A DNA stretch of 64,000 bases from Candidatus Hydrogenedentota bacterium (lineage in GTDB: Bacteria; Hydrogenedentota; Hydrogenedentia; Hydrogenedentales; JAEUWI01). The stretch covers positions 62,001-126,000 of the forward strand of contig JACPGE010000016.1 of the NCBI GenBank assembly GCA_016182605.1. Reading direction: 5' to 3'. Below the pieces are notes generated by a model. That model had not been told where the DNA came from. It did no database searches and saw only the letters and a program-made list of their open reading frames with translations. Shown here piece after piece: positions 7,324 through 15,734 of the stretch. Each line of letters begins with the position of its first letter. The stretch's first letter is position 1. Both the position numbers and the translations under genes were made by a program.

Positions 7324-8720
7324 CGCTGAAACACCGCCATCTGTGTTGGAGAGCCGACCTCGGGGTCCAGAGGCCCGATCGGAAGGAAGCGCACGCCATA
7401 TCCGTGACGTTCGGCCACTCCGTTGCACCATGACTGGAACTCCAGGCGTGTCCATTCGAACCGATGGTCCCTATGCCTGTACTGGCCCGCCGGGAGAGAT
7501 TCGAAACGAATGTTGTATTCGAAATTCGGAGTTGTAATGATCACGGCAGGGGGCTTGGAAAATTCGAACAGCACCCGTTCGAATGCACCGAGGCGAGAAA
7601 CATCTATGTGTTCGATGACCTCTACGGCGCAGGCCGCATCACAGTCCGCGAAACGGCCGTCCCGATAGGTAAGTGAGCTTTGAAACAAATCCACCTTGTT
7701 GCGCCGCATTTCAGGCATGCGGTCGAGCTTCATGCGGTCGCGAGCGCGTTCCAAGGATCTCATGGAGACATCGACGCCCACGACCCTGACGATGGACTGG
7801 TCTTCGAGGAGAGCGCGAATAAGTTTTCCCTCGCCGCAACCCAGGTCCAAAATGCGTTTAGCCGCCATTTCTTTCAGCACCGCGAGGACGGCCTCAAGGC
7901 GTTGGTCGTTCAGGCTAATGGGGCGTTCAAGGGCATCTTCCTCCTGCTCCTTCGAGACCTCGTGCACTTCAGAGTCAGGATTCTCTCCCGCCAAGAGGCG
8001 ATCGAGCGCATCGCGAAAGAGACTCCGCCGGTGCCTGAGGTAGCGGAGCGTGATTTGTTCCCGCATGGGGTGGGATCGCAGCCATTCACCGCCCTTTTCG
8101 AGGAGTTTTTCAACTTCATCGTCACCCACCCAATAGTGCTTCTGGTTGTCGAGCACGGGGATGAGCACGTATAGATGGGAGAGCAAGTCAGCGAGACGCA
8201 CATGCGCCTGGAGGCGCAACTCTACGTAGCAGCCCTCGCCCCACTCTGGAAAGTCTTCGTCGAGGGGAATGGTCCGGGCTTCTACCTCGTATCCGAGGGG
8301 CTCAAACAGACTATGGAGAAGCTCTTGGCCGCCACGGCTCGGAACGGCAGAAAGGCGCACATCAAGCGGCAGCGGTGTGTCGGCCAACTCCTGCCGGCCC
8401 TTCGATACCCCCTTCATCGCTGAACCGAAGATCTGAGCAATAGCGACGCTCAGAAAAGACGATGCGGCGTAGGGCCGATCATTGACGTATTGGGCAAGCG
8501 TGCCCTCGGCGTCTTGCCCCCAGCGGCGGCTGCGCACGAGACCTACTGGATCGAAGTCCATCAGCAGTGCTGCCGTGCATCGTTCCCCGGTTGCCTCTGG
8601 ATAGAAGACATGGGCTTTTCCGCAAGAAAGCGAATACGTTTGGCACTTGTCAAGGTGCTTCGCGAGGAGGTGCCCCAAATCTGTGGCTGGGCTATGAGTG
8701 GTCGCAATCGTTAACAGCAT
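7320..8720 (-). CDS. hen1: 3'-terminal RNA ribose 2'-O-methyltransferase Hen1
   Basis: A 466-residue bacterial Hen1. The N-terminal half (about 1-250) is the domain known to activate the Pnkp ligase. The C-terminal half is a SAM-dependent methyltransferase with LDLGCGEGK (291-299) and the metal-binding set typical of Hen1: EVIEH (Glu367, Glu370, His371) plus His416 or His419 in RHRDHRFEW. It methylates the 2'-OH at the break before ligation, which protects the repaired RNA from recutting at the same site. It is first in a two-gene operon with pnkp (4-base ATGA overlap). The ATG at 8720 has only a weak upstream purine tract and I see no clear promoter. Confidence 0.95.
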   Translation of the reverse strand: MLLTIATTHSPATDLGHLLAKHLDKCQTYSLSCGKAHVFYPEATGERCTAALLMDFDPVGLVRSRRWGQDAEGTLAQYVNDRPYAASSFLSVAIAQIFGSAMKGVSKGRQELADTPLPLDVRLSAVPSRGGQELLHSLFEPLGYEVEARTIPLDEDFPEWGEGCYVELRLQAHVRLADLLSHLYVLIPVLDNQKHYWVGDDEVEKLLEKGGEWLRSHPMREQITLRYLRHRRSLFRDALDRLLAGENPDSEVHEVSKEQEEDALERPISLNDQRLEAVLAVLKEMAAKRILDLGCGEGKLIRALLEDQSIVRVVGVDVSMRSLERARDRMKLDRMPEMRRNKVDLFQSSLTYRDGRFADCDAACAVEVIEHIDVSRLGAFERVLFEFSKPPAVIITTPNFEYNIRFESLPAGQYRHRDHRFEWTRLEFQSWCNGVAERHGYGVRFLPIGPLDPEVGSPTQMAVFQR

Positions 8721-9543
8721 TCAGTAGTTTTCATTTTCTGTGCGATTCGTTTGGTTTCCTGCCCACCCGGCAGGCGGCCTGAGGTTTGATGCCGTCACCT
8801 TGGACGCCCGACTTCCAGGGCCGATGAACTGCCTGTGCCTACGGAAAAGTCCGGCGTACGGCAAATCGGGGCGGGAGCAAAAGAGACTTGGGCGAAGGAG
8901 TTCTCAGCAGTGGTGTAGCGAAGAAGAAGCGAGCGCTGAGCCGGACTCTGCAAGCAGTTGTTGTACAAAGTTATTTGGCTTTCGTTCGTTTCGTTTGCGT
9001 CATCGTGGCCTTCACTCGTGTTTCTGACGGTCAGCGTCTTCTTGTGGATATCTGAAAGCCTGCGCTGAGTCGCACGATGTTTGCAATAGTACCGGGAGGT
9101 GCTATCTTGAATCAATAGGAAAGCAGGCTTCTTGGCGGGGAAATGGGGGAAGTGTTCTTGGGCGAGGCAGGGGTTTGGGCGGGGCGTTTGTCTGGCGCTT
9201 GCAGGGCGAGTGGCTTGGGGGTGGGTTTCGCTGGGTGGGCGGGGAGGAGATCTCTCACTGCGTTCGAGATGACAGGACACCAAAGGGACTGTCCCCCGCA
9301 CCGCCATCGCGCACAATCCCGCAACGGACGGGTTTTCGTCGGCCTCGTCATCGAAAAGAATTTACATCCCCCTTAATCCCCCTTCGAAGGGGGACCAAGG
9401 GGGATGTGGATTTTGGGGCGGGATCGCGTTTCGTTGTTTTGGGTTGCGCGTGGGCGGGGTGGAGGAGATCTCCCACTTCGTTCGAGATGACAATTGGAAA
9501 AGGGCCCCGGGGGTGTTCCCGGGGCCCTTTGTGGTGTGTGGCT
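8721..9543. other. Gene-poor interval with three repeat elements
   Basis: I see no convincing gene in these 823 bases. They hold two copies of the GAGATCTC..TTCGAGATGAC repeat (9246-9273, 9464-9491) and, at 9365-9406, an imperfect palindrome made of CCCCCTTAATCCCCCTTCGA and its near-complement, a common intergenic hairpin type. The far right end carries the thiolase terminator. Apparent frames here only translate repeat sequence. Confidence 0.7.
9499..9530 (-). terminator. Rho-independent terminator of the thiolase gene
   Basis: A perfect 13-bp stem, AAAGGGCCCCGGG (9499-9511) with its complement at 9518-9530 and a 6-base loop. Read on the minus strand it ends in TTTT and lies 14 bases after the thiolase stop codon. 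Confidence 0.85.
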
Positions 9544-10743
9544 TTAGCTGGGGCAGAGTTCGAAGAGGCCTGCGGCGCCTTGGCCGCCGCCGATGCACAT
9601 GGTGACGACGCCCCATTGGGCCTGGCGTTCGACCATCTGGTTGGCGAGGGTGCCGGTCATGCGGGAGCCGGTCATGCCGAAGGGGTGGCCGATGGAGATG
9701 GATCCGCCGTTGATGTTGAGTTTTTCGGGGTCGATGCCGAGGCGGTCGCGGCAGTAGACGGCCTGTACGGCGAAGGCTTCGTTGAGTTCCCAGAGATCGA
9801 TGTCACTCACGGCGAGTCCGTGGCGCTTGAGGAGCTTGGGGATAGCGAAGACGGGTCCGATGCCCATTTCGTCGGGTTCGCAGCCGGCGACGGCGAAGCC
9901 GCGGAAGATGATCTTGCCTTTGATGCCGAGGGCGTCGGCCTTTTCGCGGGAGAGGAGGAGGCAGGCGGAGGCGCCGTCGGAGAGTTGGGAGGCGTTGCCT
10001 GCGGAGACGGTGCCCTGGCCGCTGTCGCGGTCGAAGGCGGGGGGCAGGGAGAGCAGGCCTTCGAGGGTGGTGTCGGCGCGGTTGCATTCATCCTTGTTGC
10101 AGGTGACTTCTTTGGTGCCGGCGATTTTTTTGGTTTCTTTGTCGATGAGTCCCATTTGCACGGTCATGGGGGCGATCTCTTCGTCGAAGAAGCCGCGGGC
10201 CTGGGCGGCGGCGGTGCGCTGTTGGCTGAGGAGGGAGAGTTCGTCTTGTTGCTGGCGGCTGATCTTGTAGCGCTTGGCGACGTTCTCGGCGGTGTCGCCC
10301 ATGGCCATGTAGAGGGCAGGCCTCATTTCGAGGACGCGCGGGTTGGGTTCGAAATCGAGGCGCTTGCCCATGATGGTCGTGATGCTTTCGACGCCACCGC
10401 CGATGACGGCGTCCGCGCTTTCATTCATGATGGTGTGTGCGGCGAGGGCGACGGCCTGGAGGCCGGAGGAGCAGAAGCGGTTGACGGTGGTGCCGGGCAC
10501 GGTGACGGGGAGTCCTGCGAGTTGGCCGGCGACGCGGGCGATGTTCATGCCCTGGGTCTGTTCGGGGTAGCCGCAACCGAGGAAGACGTCTTCGATTTCG
10601 GCGGGGTCCAACCCGGGGACCTTCTTCAATACGTCCTGGATGCAATGTGCGGCGAGGTCGTCTGGCCGGGTGATGTTGAAGGATCCTCGGAAGGACTTGG
10701 CCAGCGCGGTGCGCGAATGGGCGACAATGACGGCTTCTCTCAT
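9544..10743 (-). CDS. Acetyl-CoA acyltransferase (thiolase)
   Basis: A 399-residue thiolase, cytosolic, either cleaving 3-ketoacyl-CoA in beta-oxidation or condensing acetyl-CoA. The acyl-accepting Cys91 is in VNRFCSSGLQA, His353 in ISIGHPFGMTG, and the second catalytic Cys383 in MCIGGGQG. Length is normal for the family. AAGGAGAG precedes the ATG. It is a single-gene unit with its own terminator. Degradative versus biosynthetic class cannot be decided from sequence; the fatty-acid-type operon at 44-50 kb makes a role in acyl-CoA breakdown plausible. Confidence 0.94.
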   Translation of the reverse strand: MREAVIVAHSRTALAKSFRGSFNITRPDDLAAHCIQDVLKKVPGLDPAEIEDVFLGCGYPEQTQGMNIARVAGQLAGLPVTVPGTTVNRFCSSGLQAVALAAHTIMNESADAVIGGGVESITTIMGKRLDFEPNPRVLEMRPALYMAMGDTAENVAKRYKISRQQQDELSLLSQQRTAAAQARGFFDEEIAPMTVQMGLIDKETKKIAGTKEVTCNKDECNRADTTLEGLLSLPPAFDRDSGQGTVSAGNASQLSDGASACLLLSREKADALGIKGKIIFRGFAVAGCEPDEMGIGPVFAIPKLLKRHGLAVSDIDLWELNEAFAVQAVYCRDRLGIDPEKLNINGGSISIGHPFGMTGSRMTGTLANQMVERQAQWGVVTMCIGGGQGAAGLFELCPS

Positions 10744-11181
10744 GGGAATGCTCTCCTTGGGTTCGGGTAGTGGGTCCGCGCCGGGGCAAAAAGCTTACAA
10801 CGGTCACAGGGGTATTGAAGGCGTATTAGAGCAAAACGGGGAAGGGGAAGTCACCTTGCTTCGGCGGCGGCCTGCGCGCACGAATGCAACCGCCCGCCCC
10901 GGGGTTCTGCTGCGGGAGCGCCAATGCCTACGTTCATCGAGCGAAGGCCTACTTCCGGCGCCGCCATCGAGGAGATCGGCCCTCGTTGCATTGCCGAGTT
11001 CTTTGAGCTTTGAGCCCCGAATCTCCAATTGCAGCGGGATGGATGCGGGCAATCTTATTTCGGCGCGAGTCCTTAACGGGTGCGGGGGTGCGGGCCGTGC
11101 CTTGGGGCCGTGGAATTGGATACAATGGAAGCATTCTCGGGTAGATCCCCTCCTCTCAACGGGCCAGGAAGTACGGAAATT
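10744..11181. other. Intergenic region upstream of Tricorn gene
   Basis: This is a divergent intergenic region between the thiolase and Tricorn genes. A TACAAT hexamer at 11121-11126 could be a -10 element for the Tricorn gene but no good -35 is spaced correctly. I see no gene, RNA or repeat that I can support here. Confidence 0.4.
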
Positions 11182-14100
11182 ATGACGCACGGCTATTATC
11201 GTTCTCCCACGGTGCATGACAGCACGGTGGTGTTTCTTTGTGAAGACGACCTGTGGAGCGTGCCGCTGAGTGGGGGCATGGCGCGGCGGCTGACGACGTC
11301 GGTTGGGGCGGCGGCGAACCCGTGCTTTTCACCCGACGGGAAGCATCTGGCGTTTATTGCGCGGGAGGAGGGGGCGTGGGAGGTTTTTGTGATGCCGTCT
11401 GCGGGGGATGCGGCGCGCCGTCTAAGTTATCAGGGGGCGACGCCGCAGATCGCGGGGTGGACGCCGGACAGCAAGAAGGTTATTTATGCGAGCGAGGCCA
11501 GCAGTCCGTTTGACTGGGCGCGGCATCTGTGGGAGGTGCCGTGCGACGGGGGGCTGGAGACGCGGCTGCCCTATGGCGTGGCGAACCGCATTGCGTTTGG
11601 GCCGGGGAAGCAGATGCTGCTTGGGCGGCACATCGGGGATCCGGCGCGCTGGAAGCGTTATCGCGGCGGCACGGTGGGGCAGTTCTGGATCGATTCGACG
11701 GGTGCGCGCGCGTTTGCGCATTTCAATCCCACGGGCGGCAATGTGACCTCGCCGATGTGGGTGGGGAACCGCATCTATTTCATCAGCGATCACGAGGGCA
11801 TTGGCAATATTTACAGTTGCACCGCGGAGGGCCACGGCCTGAAGCGGCACACGCACCTGGATGATTTTTACGCGCGTGGCGCGCAGAGCGACGGGAAGCA
11901 CATTGTATTTCATGCGGGAGGCGCGCTGTACCGGCTGGATCTGAAGCAGGGGGCGTGCGAGGAGATCGATGTACGCTTCCACAGTCCGCGGACGCAGGTG
12001 CGGTTGAAGTTTGCGGGGGCGGGGCGTCATTTGCAGGAGTTTGCGATGAACCCGAAGGGGAACGCGCTGGCGGTAACGGCGCGGGGCAAGCTTTTCAGTT
12101 TTCACAACTGGGAGGGCCCGGTCTTGCAGCACGGCGCGGCGCAGGGGGTGCGCTACCGGCTGACGGAATTTTTGAACGACGGCAAGCGCCTGGTGACGGT
12201 GTCGGATGCGGACGGCGAGGAGGCGATCGAGATTCATCACCGCGATCATAGCAAGGCGCCGGTGCGGCTGGACGCGATCGATATTGGGCGGCCGACGGGC
12301 TTGCAGGTATCGCCGAAGGCGGATATGGTGGCGGTGCCGAACCACCGCTTCGAGCTGCTGCTGGTGGATCTGAAGAAGAAGGCCGCCTGGGTGCTCGACC
12401 AGAGCAAGTTCGATCGCATCACCGGTGTGTCGTGGTCTCCCGATGGGCAATGGGTGGCCTATGCGTTTGCGGATTCTCCGCGCACGCGGGGGATCAAGGT
12501 GTGCCGCGTTCAGACGGGAGAGGTGCACGCGGTGACGCGTCCCGAGTTCAACGACGTGTCGCCATCGTGGGATCCCGACGGCCGCTTCCTGTATTTCCTT
12601 TCGTACCGCACGTTTAATCCCGTGTACGACGCGCTCCATTTCGAGCTGGGCTTTCCCAAGGCGATGCGCCCGATGCTGGTGACCTTGCGCGGGGACATAC
12701 CCAATCCCTTCGTTCCTGTGGCTCCGGGGGATGCGTCCGCGAAGAAGGCGAAGAAGAAAAAGGACAAAGACGTTCCGGTCACCATTCATTTCGAAGGCAT
12801 TGCCGATCGCGTGCTTGCGTTTCCGTGCGATGAGGGGCGCTACGGGAAGATTTTGGGCATCCCTGGGAAGGCCTTGTTCACGGTGTATCCCGTGGAGGGC
12901 GCGTTGGGGCAGTCCTGGCGCAAGCCATCGGCAAGGAAGGGCCAATTGAAATCGTGGGATTTCAAAGGCTTCAAGGAGACCTCGATCACCGGCGGTGTGA
13001 GCACTTTCGACGTCTCCCGCGACGGCAAGATGCTGGCGTATTTGTCGCAGCGGGAGTTGCGCGTGGTGAAGGCGGGCGAGAAGCCGCCGGAAGACGACGA
13101 TGACAACGCGCACGACGGCGGACGCAGCTCGGGGTTCATCGATCTTGAGCGGATCCGGCTGGCGGTGCATCCGCCGCAGGAATGGCGGCAGATGTTCCGC
13201 GAGGCGTGGCGCTTGCAGCGCGATCATTTCTGGAGCCCGAACATGTCCGGGGTGGACTGGGAGCGCATTTACCGGCGCTACCTGCCGCTGCTGGATCGGC
13301 TGGCATGCCGGAGCGAATTTTCGGATGTGATGTGGGAGATGCAGGGGGAGTTGGGCACGTCGCACGCGTATGAGGCCGGGGGCGATTACCGGATTGCGCC
13401 GCACGTGTCGCAGGGGAGCCTGGGCGCGGACTTTCAGTATGACGCCAAGAAGAAAGGCTACCGCATCGCGCATTTGGCGCGCGGGGATTCGTGGGAGACG
13501 GGCGACACCTCGCCCCTGGCGGGGCCGGGCGTGGGGCTGGCGGCGGGCGATGTGATCACGGCGATCAACGGGCAGGCGCTGGATCGGGAGCACACCCCGG
13601 GAAGGGCGCTGGTGCATCGCGCGGATCATGAAGTGCAGATTTCAGTGACGAAGCGCGATGGCAAACAGAAGACCTTTAATATTACCGCGCTGCACTCGGA
13701 TTCCGAGGCGCGGTACCGCGAGTGGGTGCAGAAGAACCGCGCGTATGTGCACCGGAAGACGCGGGACAAGGCGGGCTACATTCACATACCCGACATGGGC
13801 CCGTATGGGTTTGCGGAGTTTCACCGGGGCTGGCTGGCGGAGTTGCAGTACCCGGCGCTGATCATCGATGTGCGCTACAACGGCGGGGGGCATGTGTCGC
13901 AGTTGTTGCTGGAGAAGTTGTCCCGGCGGCGGCTGGGTTACGACGTGCCGCGCTGGCACCAGCCGGAGCCGTATCCGTCCGATTCGGTGCTGGGCCCGAT
14001 GGTTGCGCTTACGAACGAGGCGGCGGGATCCGATGGCGACATCTTCAGCCACGCCTTCAAGATGCTGAAGCTTGGGCCGCTGATCGGCAAGCGGACGTGG

Positions 14101-14388
14101 GGCGGTGTGATCGGGATCAACCCGAGTCAGGTGCTTTCCGACGGCACGATCACGACACAGCCGGAGTTTTCCTTCTGGTTTGAAGACGTGGGCTGGGGCG
14201 TGGAGAACTACGGCACCGATCCCGATATTGAAGTGGAGATCCGGCCGCAGGATTACATCGCGGGCCGGGATCCGCAATTGGACCGCGCGATCGAGGAGGT
14301 GCTTTCACTGTGGAAACAGAATCCGCCGCAGGTGCCCAATTTCGATCAACGCCCCAATCTGAAACTGCCGCGCCTGCCCAAGGTGTAG
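11182..14388 (+). CDS. tri: Tricorn protease homologue (S41 family)
   Basis: A 1068-residue cytosolic protease, nearly the length of the archaeal Tricorn (about 1070). It is expected to form a large ring and release short peptides from proteasome- or Lon-type products. The N-terminal half is WD/beta-propeller repeats (SPDGK, SWSPDGQW, SWDPDGRF motifs), followed by a helical segment, a PDZ domain (about 790-850) and an S41 catalytic core. The family tetrad is recognisable: Ser727-His728 in GTSHAYE, the nucleophile Ser950 in AAGSDGD, and an acidic region PDIEVEIR. There is no signal peptide. The ATG at 11182 follows AGGAA by 11 bases; an upstream in-frame ATG has no ribosome binding site. Confidence 0.95.
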   Translation: MTHGYYRSPTVHDSTVVFLCEDDLWSVPLSGGMARRLTTSVGAAANPCFSPDGKHLAFIAREEGAWEVFVMPSAGDAARRLSYQGATPQIAGWTPDSKKVIYASEASSPFDWARHLWEVPCDGGLETRLPYGVANRIAFGPGKQMLLGRHIGDPARWKRYRGGTVGQFWIDSTGARAFAHFNPTGGNVTSPMWVGNRIYFISDHEGIGNIYSCTAEGHGLKRHTHLDDFYARGAQSDGKHIVFHAGGALYRLDLKQGACEEIDVRFHSPRTQVRLKFAGAGRHLQEFAMNPKGNALAVTARGKLFSFHNWEGPVLQHGAAQGVRYRLTEFLNDGKRLVTVSDADGEEAIEIHHRDHSKAPVRLDAIDIGRPTGLQVSPKADMVAVPNHRFELLLVDLKKKAAWVLDQSKFDRITGVSWSPDGQWVAYAFADSPRTRGIKVCRVQTGEVHAVTRPEFNDVSPSWDPDGRFLYFLSYRTFNPVYDALHFELGFPKAMRPMLVTLRGDIPNPFVPVAPGDASAKKAKKKKDKDVPVTIHFEGIADRVLAFPCDEGRYGKILGIPGKALFTVYPVEGALGQSWRKPSARKGQLKSWDFKGFKETSITGGVSTFDVSRDGKMLAYLSQRELRVVKAGEKPPEDDDDNAHDGGRSSGFIDLERIRLAVHPPQEWRQMFREAWRLQRDHFWSPNMSGVDWERIYRRYLPLLDRLACRSEFSDVMWEMQGELGTSHAYEAGGDYRIAPHVSQGSLGADFQYDAKKKGYRIAHLARGDSWETGDTSPLAGPGVGLAAGDVITAINGQALDREHTPGRALVHRADHEVQISVTKRDGKQKTFNITALHSDSEARYREWVQKNRAYVHRKTRDKAGYIHIPDMGPYGFAEFHRGWLAELQYPALIIDVRYNGGGHVSQLLLEKLSRRRLGYDVPRWHQPEPYPSDSVLGPMVALTNEAAGSDGDIFSHAFKMLKLGPLIGKRTWGGVIGINPSQVLSDGTITTQPEFSFWFEDVGWGVENYGTDPDIEVEIRPQDYIAGRDPQLDRAIEEVLSLWKQNPPQVPNFDQRPNLKLPRLPKV

Positions 14389-14395
14389 AGGGGAA

Positions 14396-15493
14396 TCAGA
14401 GCTCCTCCAGGTGCTTCAGTGCGATGGCGGTGAGCCCTTCCTGCGTTTCATTGAGGTTGATGTCCTGCACGTTCGTGATGACGGCCACGGCGATCTTCTT
14501 TTCTGGCGCGATGAGGAGCTGGCTGCTGGCGCCGGATTGGTTGCCGCTGTGGAAGAGCACCTTTCCGAGGGTCTTCCACTGCCACACGTTGAATCCGAGG
14601 GCGTAGTCCACTTTCCGGCCGGGGTAGTCCGGCACGGTAAGCATGCGTTCGCGGGTGGCCGGGGTGAGGAGTTTTCCGGATTCGAAGGCCAGGGCGAAGC
14701 GCAACAGATCGCCCGCGGTGGACTGCATGCCGCCGCCGGGATACTTCACGCTGAGGTCGTCGTTGGTGTCGGGCTCCAGCGCCTTGCTCTTGCGATTGAT
14801 GCGGTAGAGCTTCGCCTTGTTCTCGACGGGCGCGCCAAACACCTCGATGCCGGTGTGATCCATGCCGGCCGGTCCCCACACCTTTTCGCGCATGTAGTCT
14901 TCAAAGCGTTGCCCTGAAATGCCCTCTATGATTGCGCCCAGCGTGGTGTAGCCGTAGGTGGTGTAGAGGTAGCCGGTGCCGGGAGCGAAGGCGAGGGGCC
15001 GGTCCATGTAGAGGGCCACGGCATCGTTCAGGGCGGCGTAGCGGGTGGTGGTCTCGTTTTCGCCGGCCTTGTAGTGGCGCGTGCCCGAGGTGTGCGCGAG
15101 GAGGTGCTCGACGCGTATCGTTCCGAGTTCCGGTTGCGGGTAGCCCGGGAGGTAGTCTTGCACTGGAGCCTCCAGTTTCAGCTTGCCGGCTTCGTAAAGC
15201 TGCATGATGGCCACGGCGGTCATGGGCTTGGAGATCGATGCAACGCGGTGCACCATGTTGGCCTCCGCGGGGAGTTGCATCTCCAGATCGCGGAATCCCG
15301 CGCCGCCTTCCCAGACGATCTCCCCGTTCATGGCGATGGCAGCAGTGATGCCCGCGAGTTGCAGGGTTTCCCGCGCTTGCGCCAGATGGGCTGACGCCTC
15401 GTCCTGCAGGGAGGCCGCATTCGCCGAAGACCCTGCCGCAAGCAGGAAGAGAAAGAACAGGGAAAGCAGAATGTGCAGTGCTATGCGGGGCAT
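14396..15493 (-). CDS. Secreted serine hydrolase of the beta-lactamase/class C family
   Basis: A 365-residue exported protein with a clear signal peptide (MPRIALHILLSLFFLFLLAA). The SxxK motif is SISK (Ser86, Lys89), a YGY tripeptide sits where class C enzymes have YxN, and HSG near residue 310 fits the HxG/KTG position. Such proteins are usually esterases or D-aminopeptidase-like enzymes rather than antibiotic-degrading lactamases; the substrate is unknown. The ATG has AAAGGAT upstream. It converges with the Tricorn gene, leaving only seven bases between the stops. I reject a 149-codon upstream extension. Confidence 0.9.
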   Translation of the reverse strand: MPRIALHILLSLFFLFLLAAGSSANAASLQDEASAHLAQARETLQLAGITAAIAMNGEIVWEGGAGFRDLEMQLPAEANMVHRVASISKPMTAVAIMQLYEAGKLKLEAPVQDYLPGYPQPELGTIRVEHLLAHTSGTRHYKAGENETTTRYAALNDAVALYMDRPLAFAPGTGYLYTTYGYTTLGAIIEGISGQRFEDYMREKVWGPAGMDHTGIEVFGAPVENKAKLYRINRKSKALEPDTNDDLSVKYPGGGMQSTAGDLLRFALAFESGKLLTPATRERMLTVPDYPGRKVDYALGFNVWQWKTLGKVLFHSGNQSGASSQLLIAPEKKIAVAVITNVQDINLNETQEGLTAIALKHLEEL

Positions 15494-15599
15494 GATTCGA
15501 TCCTTTCCGGGTGGGATGAGGGTGAGGTCCATTGTACACTTTGTGATGCGGCCGCGGGACCTGGGGTTTAGGCGTGGCAGGGGATTGCGTACAAGGAAG

Positions 15600-15645
15600 T
15601 TGGCGTGAATATTGCGTGTCCGCACGCAAGACCGCAGTACTGCGG
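15600..15645 (+). promoter_or_regulatory. Candidate sigma-54 promoter and palindrome upstream of Amt kinase
   Basis: TTGGCGTGAATATTGCG at 15600-15616 has the GG-N10-GC spacing of a -24/-12 promoter (TGGC at 15601, TTGC at 15612), though the bases after TGGC depart from consensus. A perfect 14-bp palindrome CCGCAGTACTGCGG follows at 15632-15645. Ammonium-transport genes are classic sigma-54 targets, which raises the prior. No biochemical support is possible from sequence. Confidence 0.42.
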
Positions 15646-15734
15646 GATATTCGTACCGGACGGTATTGATTTGTCCGATTGGATACCAACTGGTAAGAAC
15701 CCCTATGGGCAAACAAGGGTAGCACGGGAGAAGT

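Noticed and set aside
11422-13629. 735-codon minus-strand frame opposite Tricorn
   Set aside because: It is rich in Arg, His and Pro with no domain motif and is fully antisense to a recognisable protease; it arises from strong third-base GC bias.
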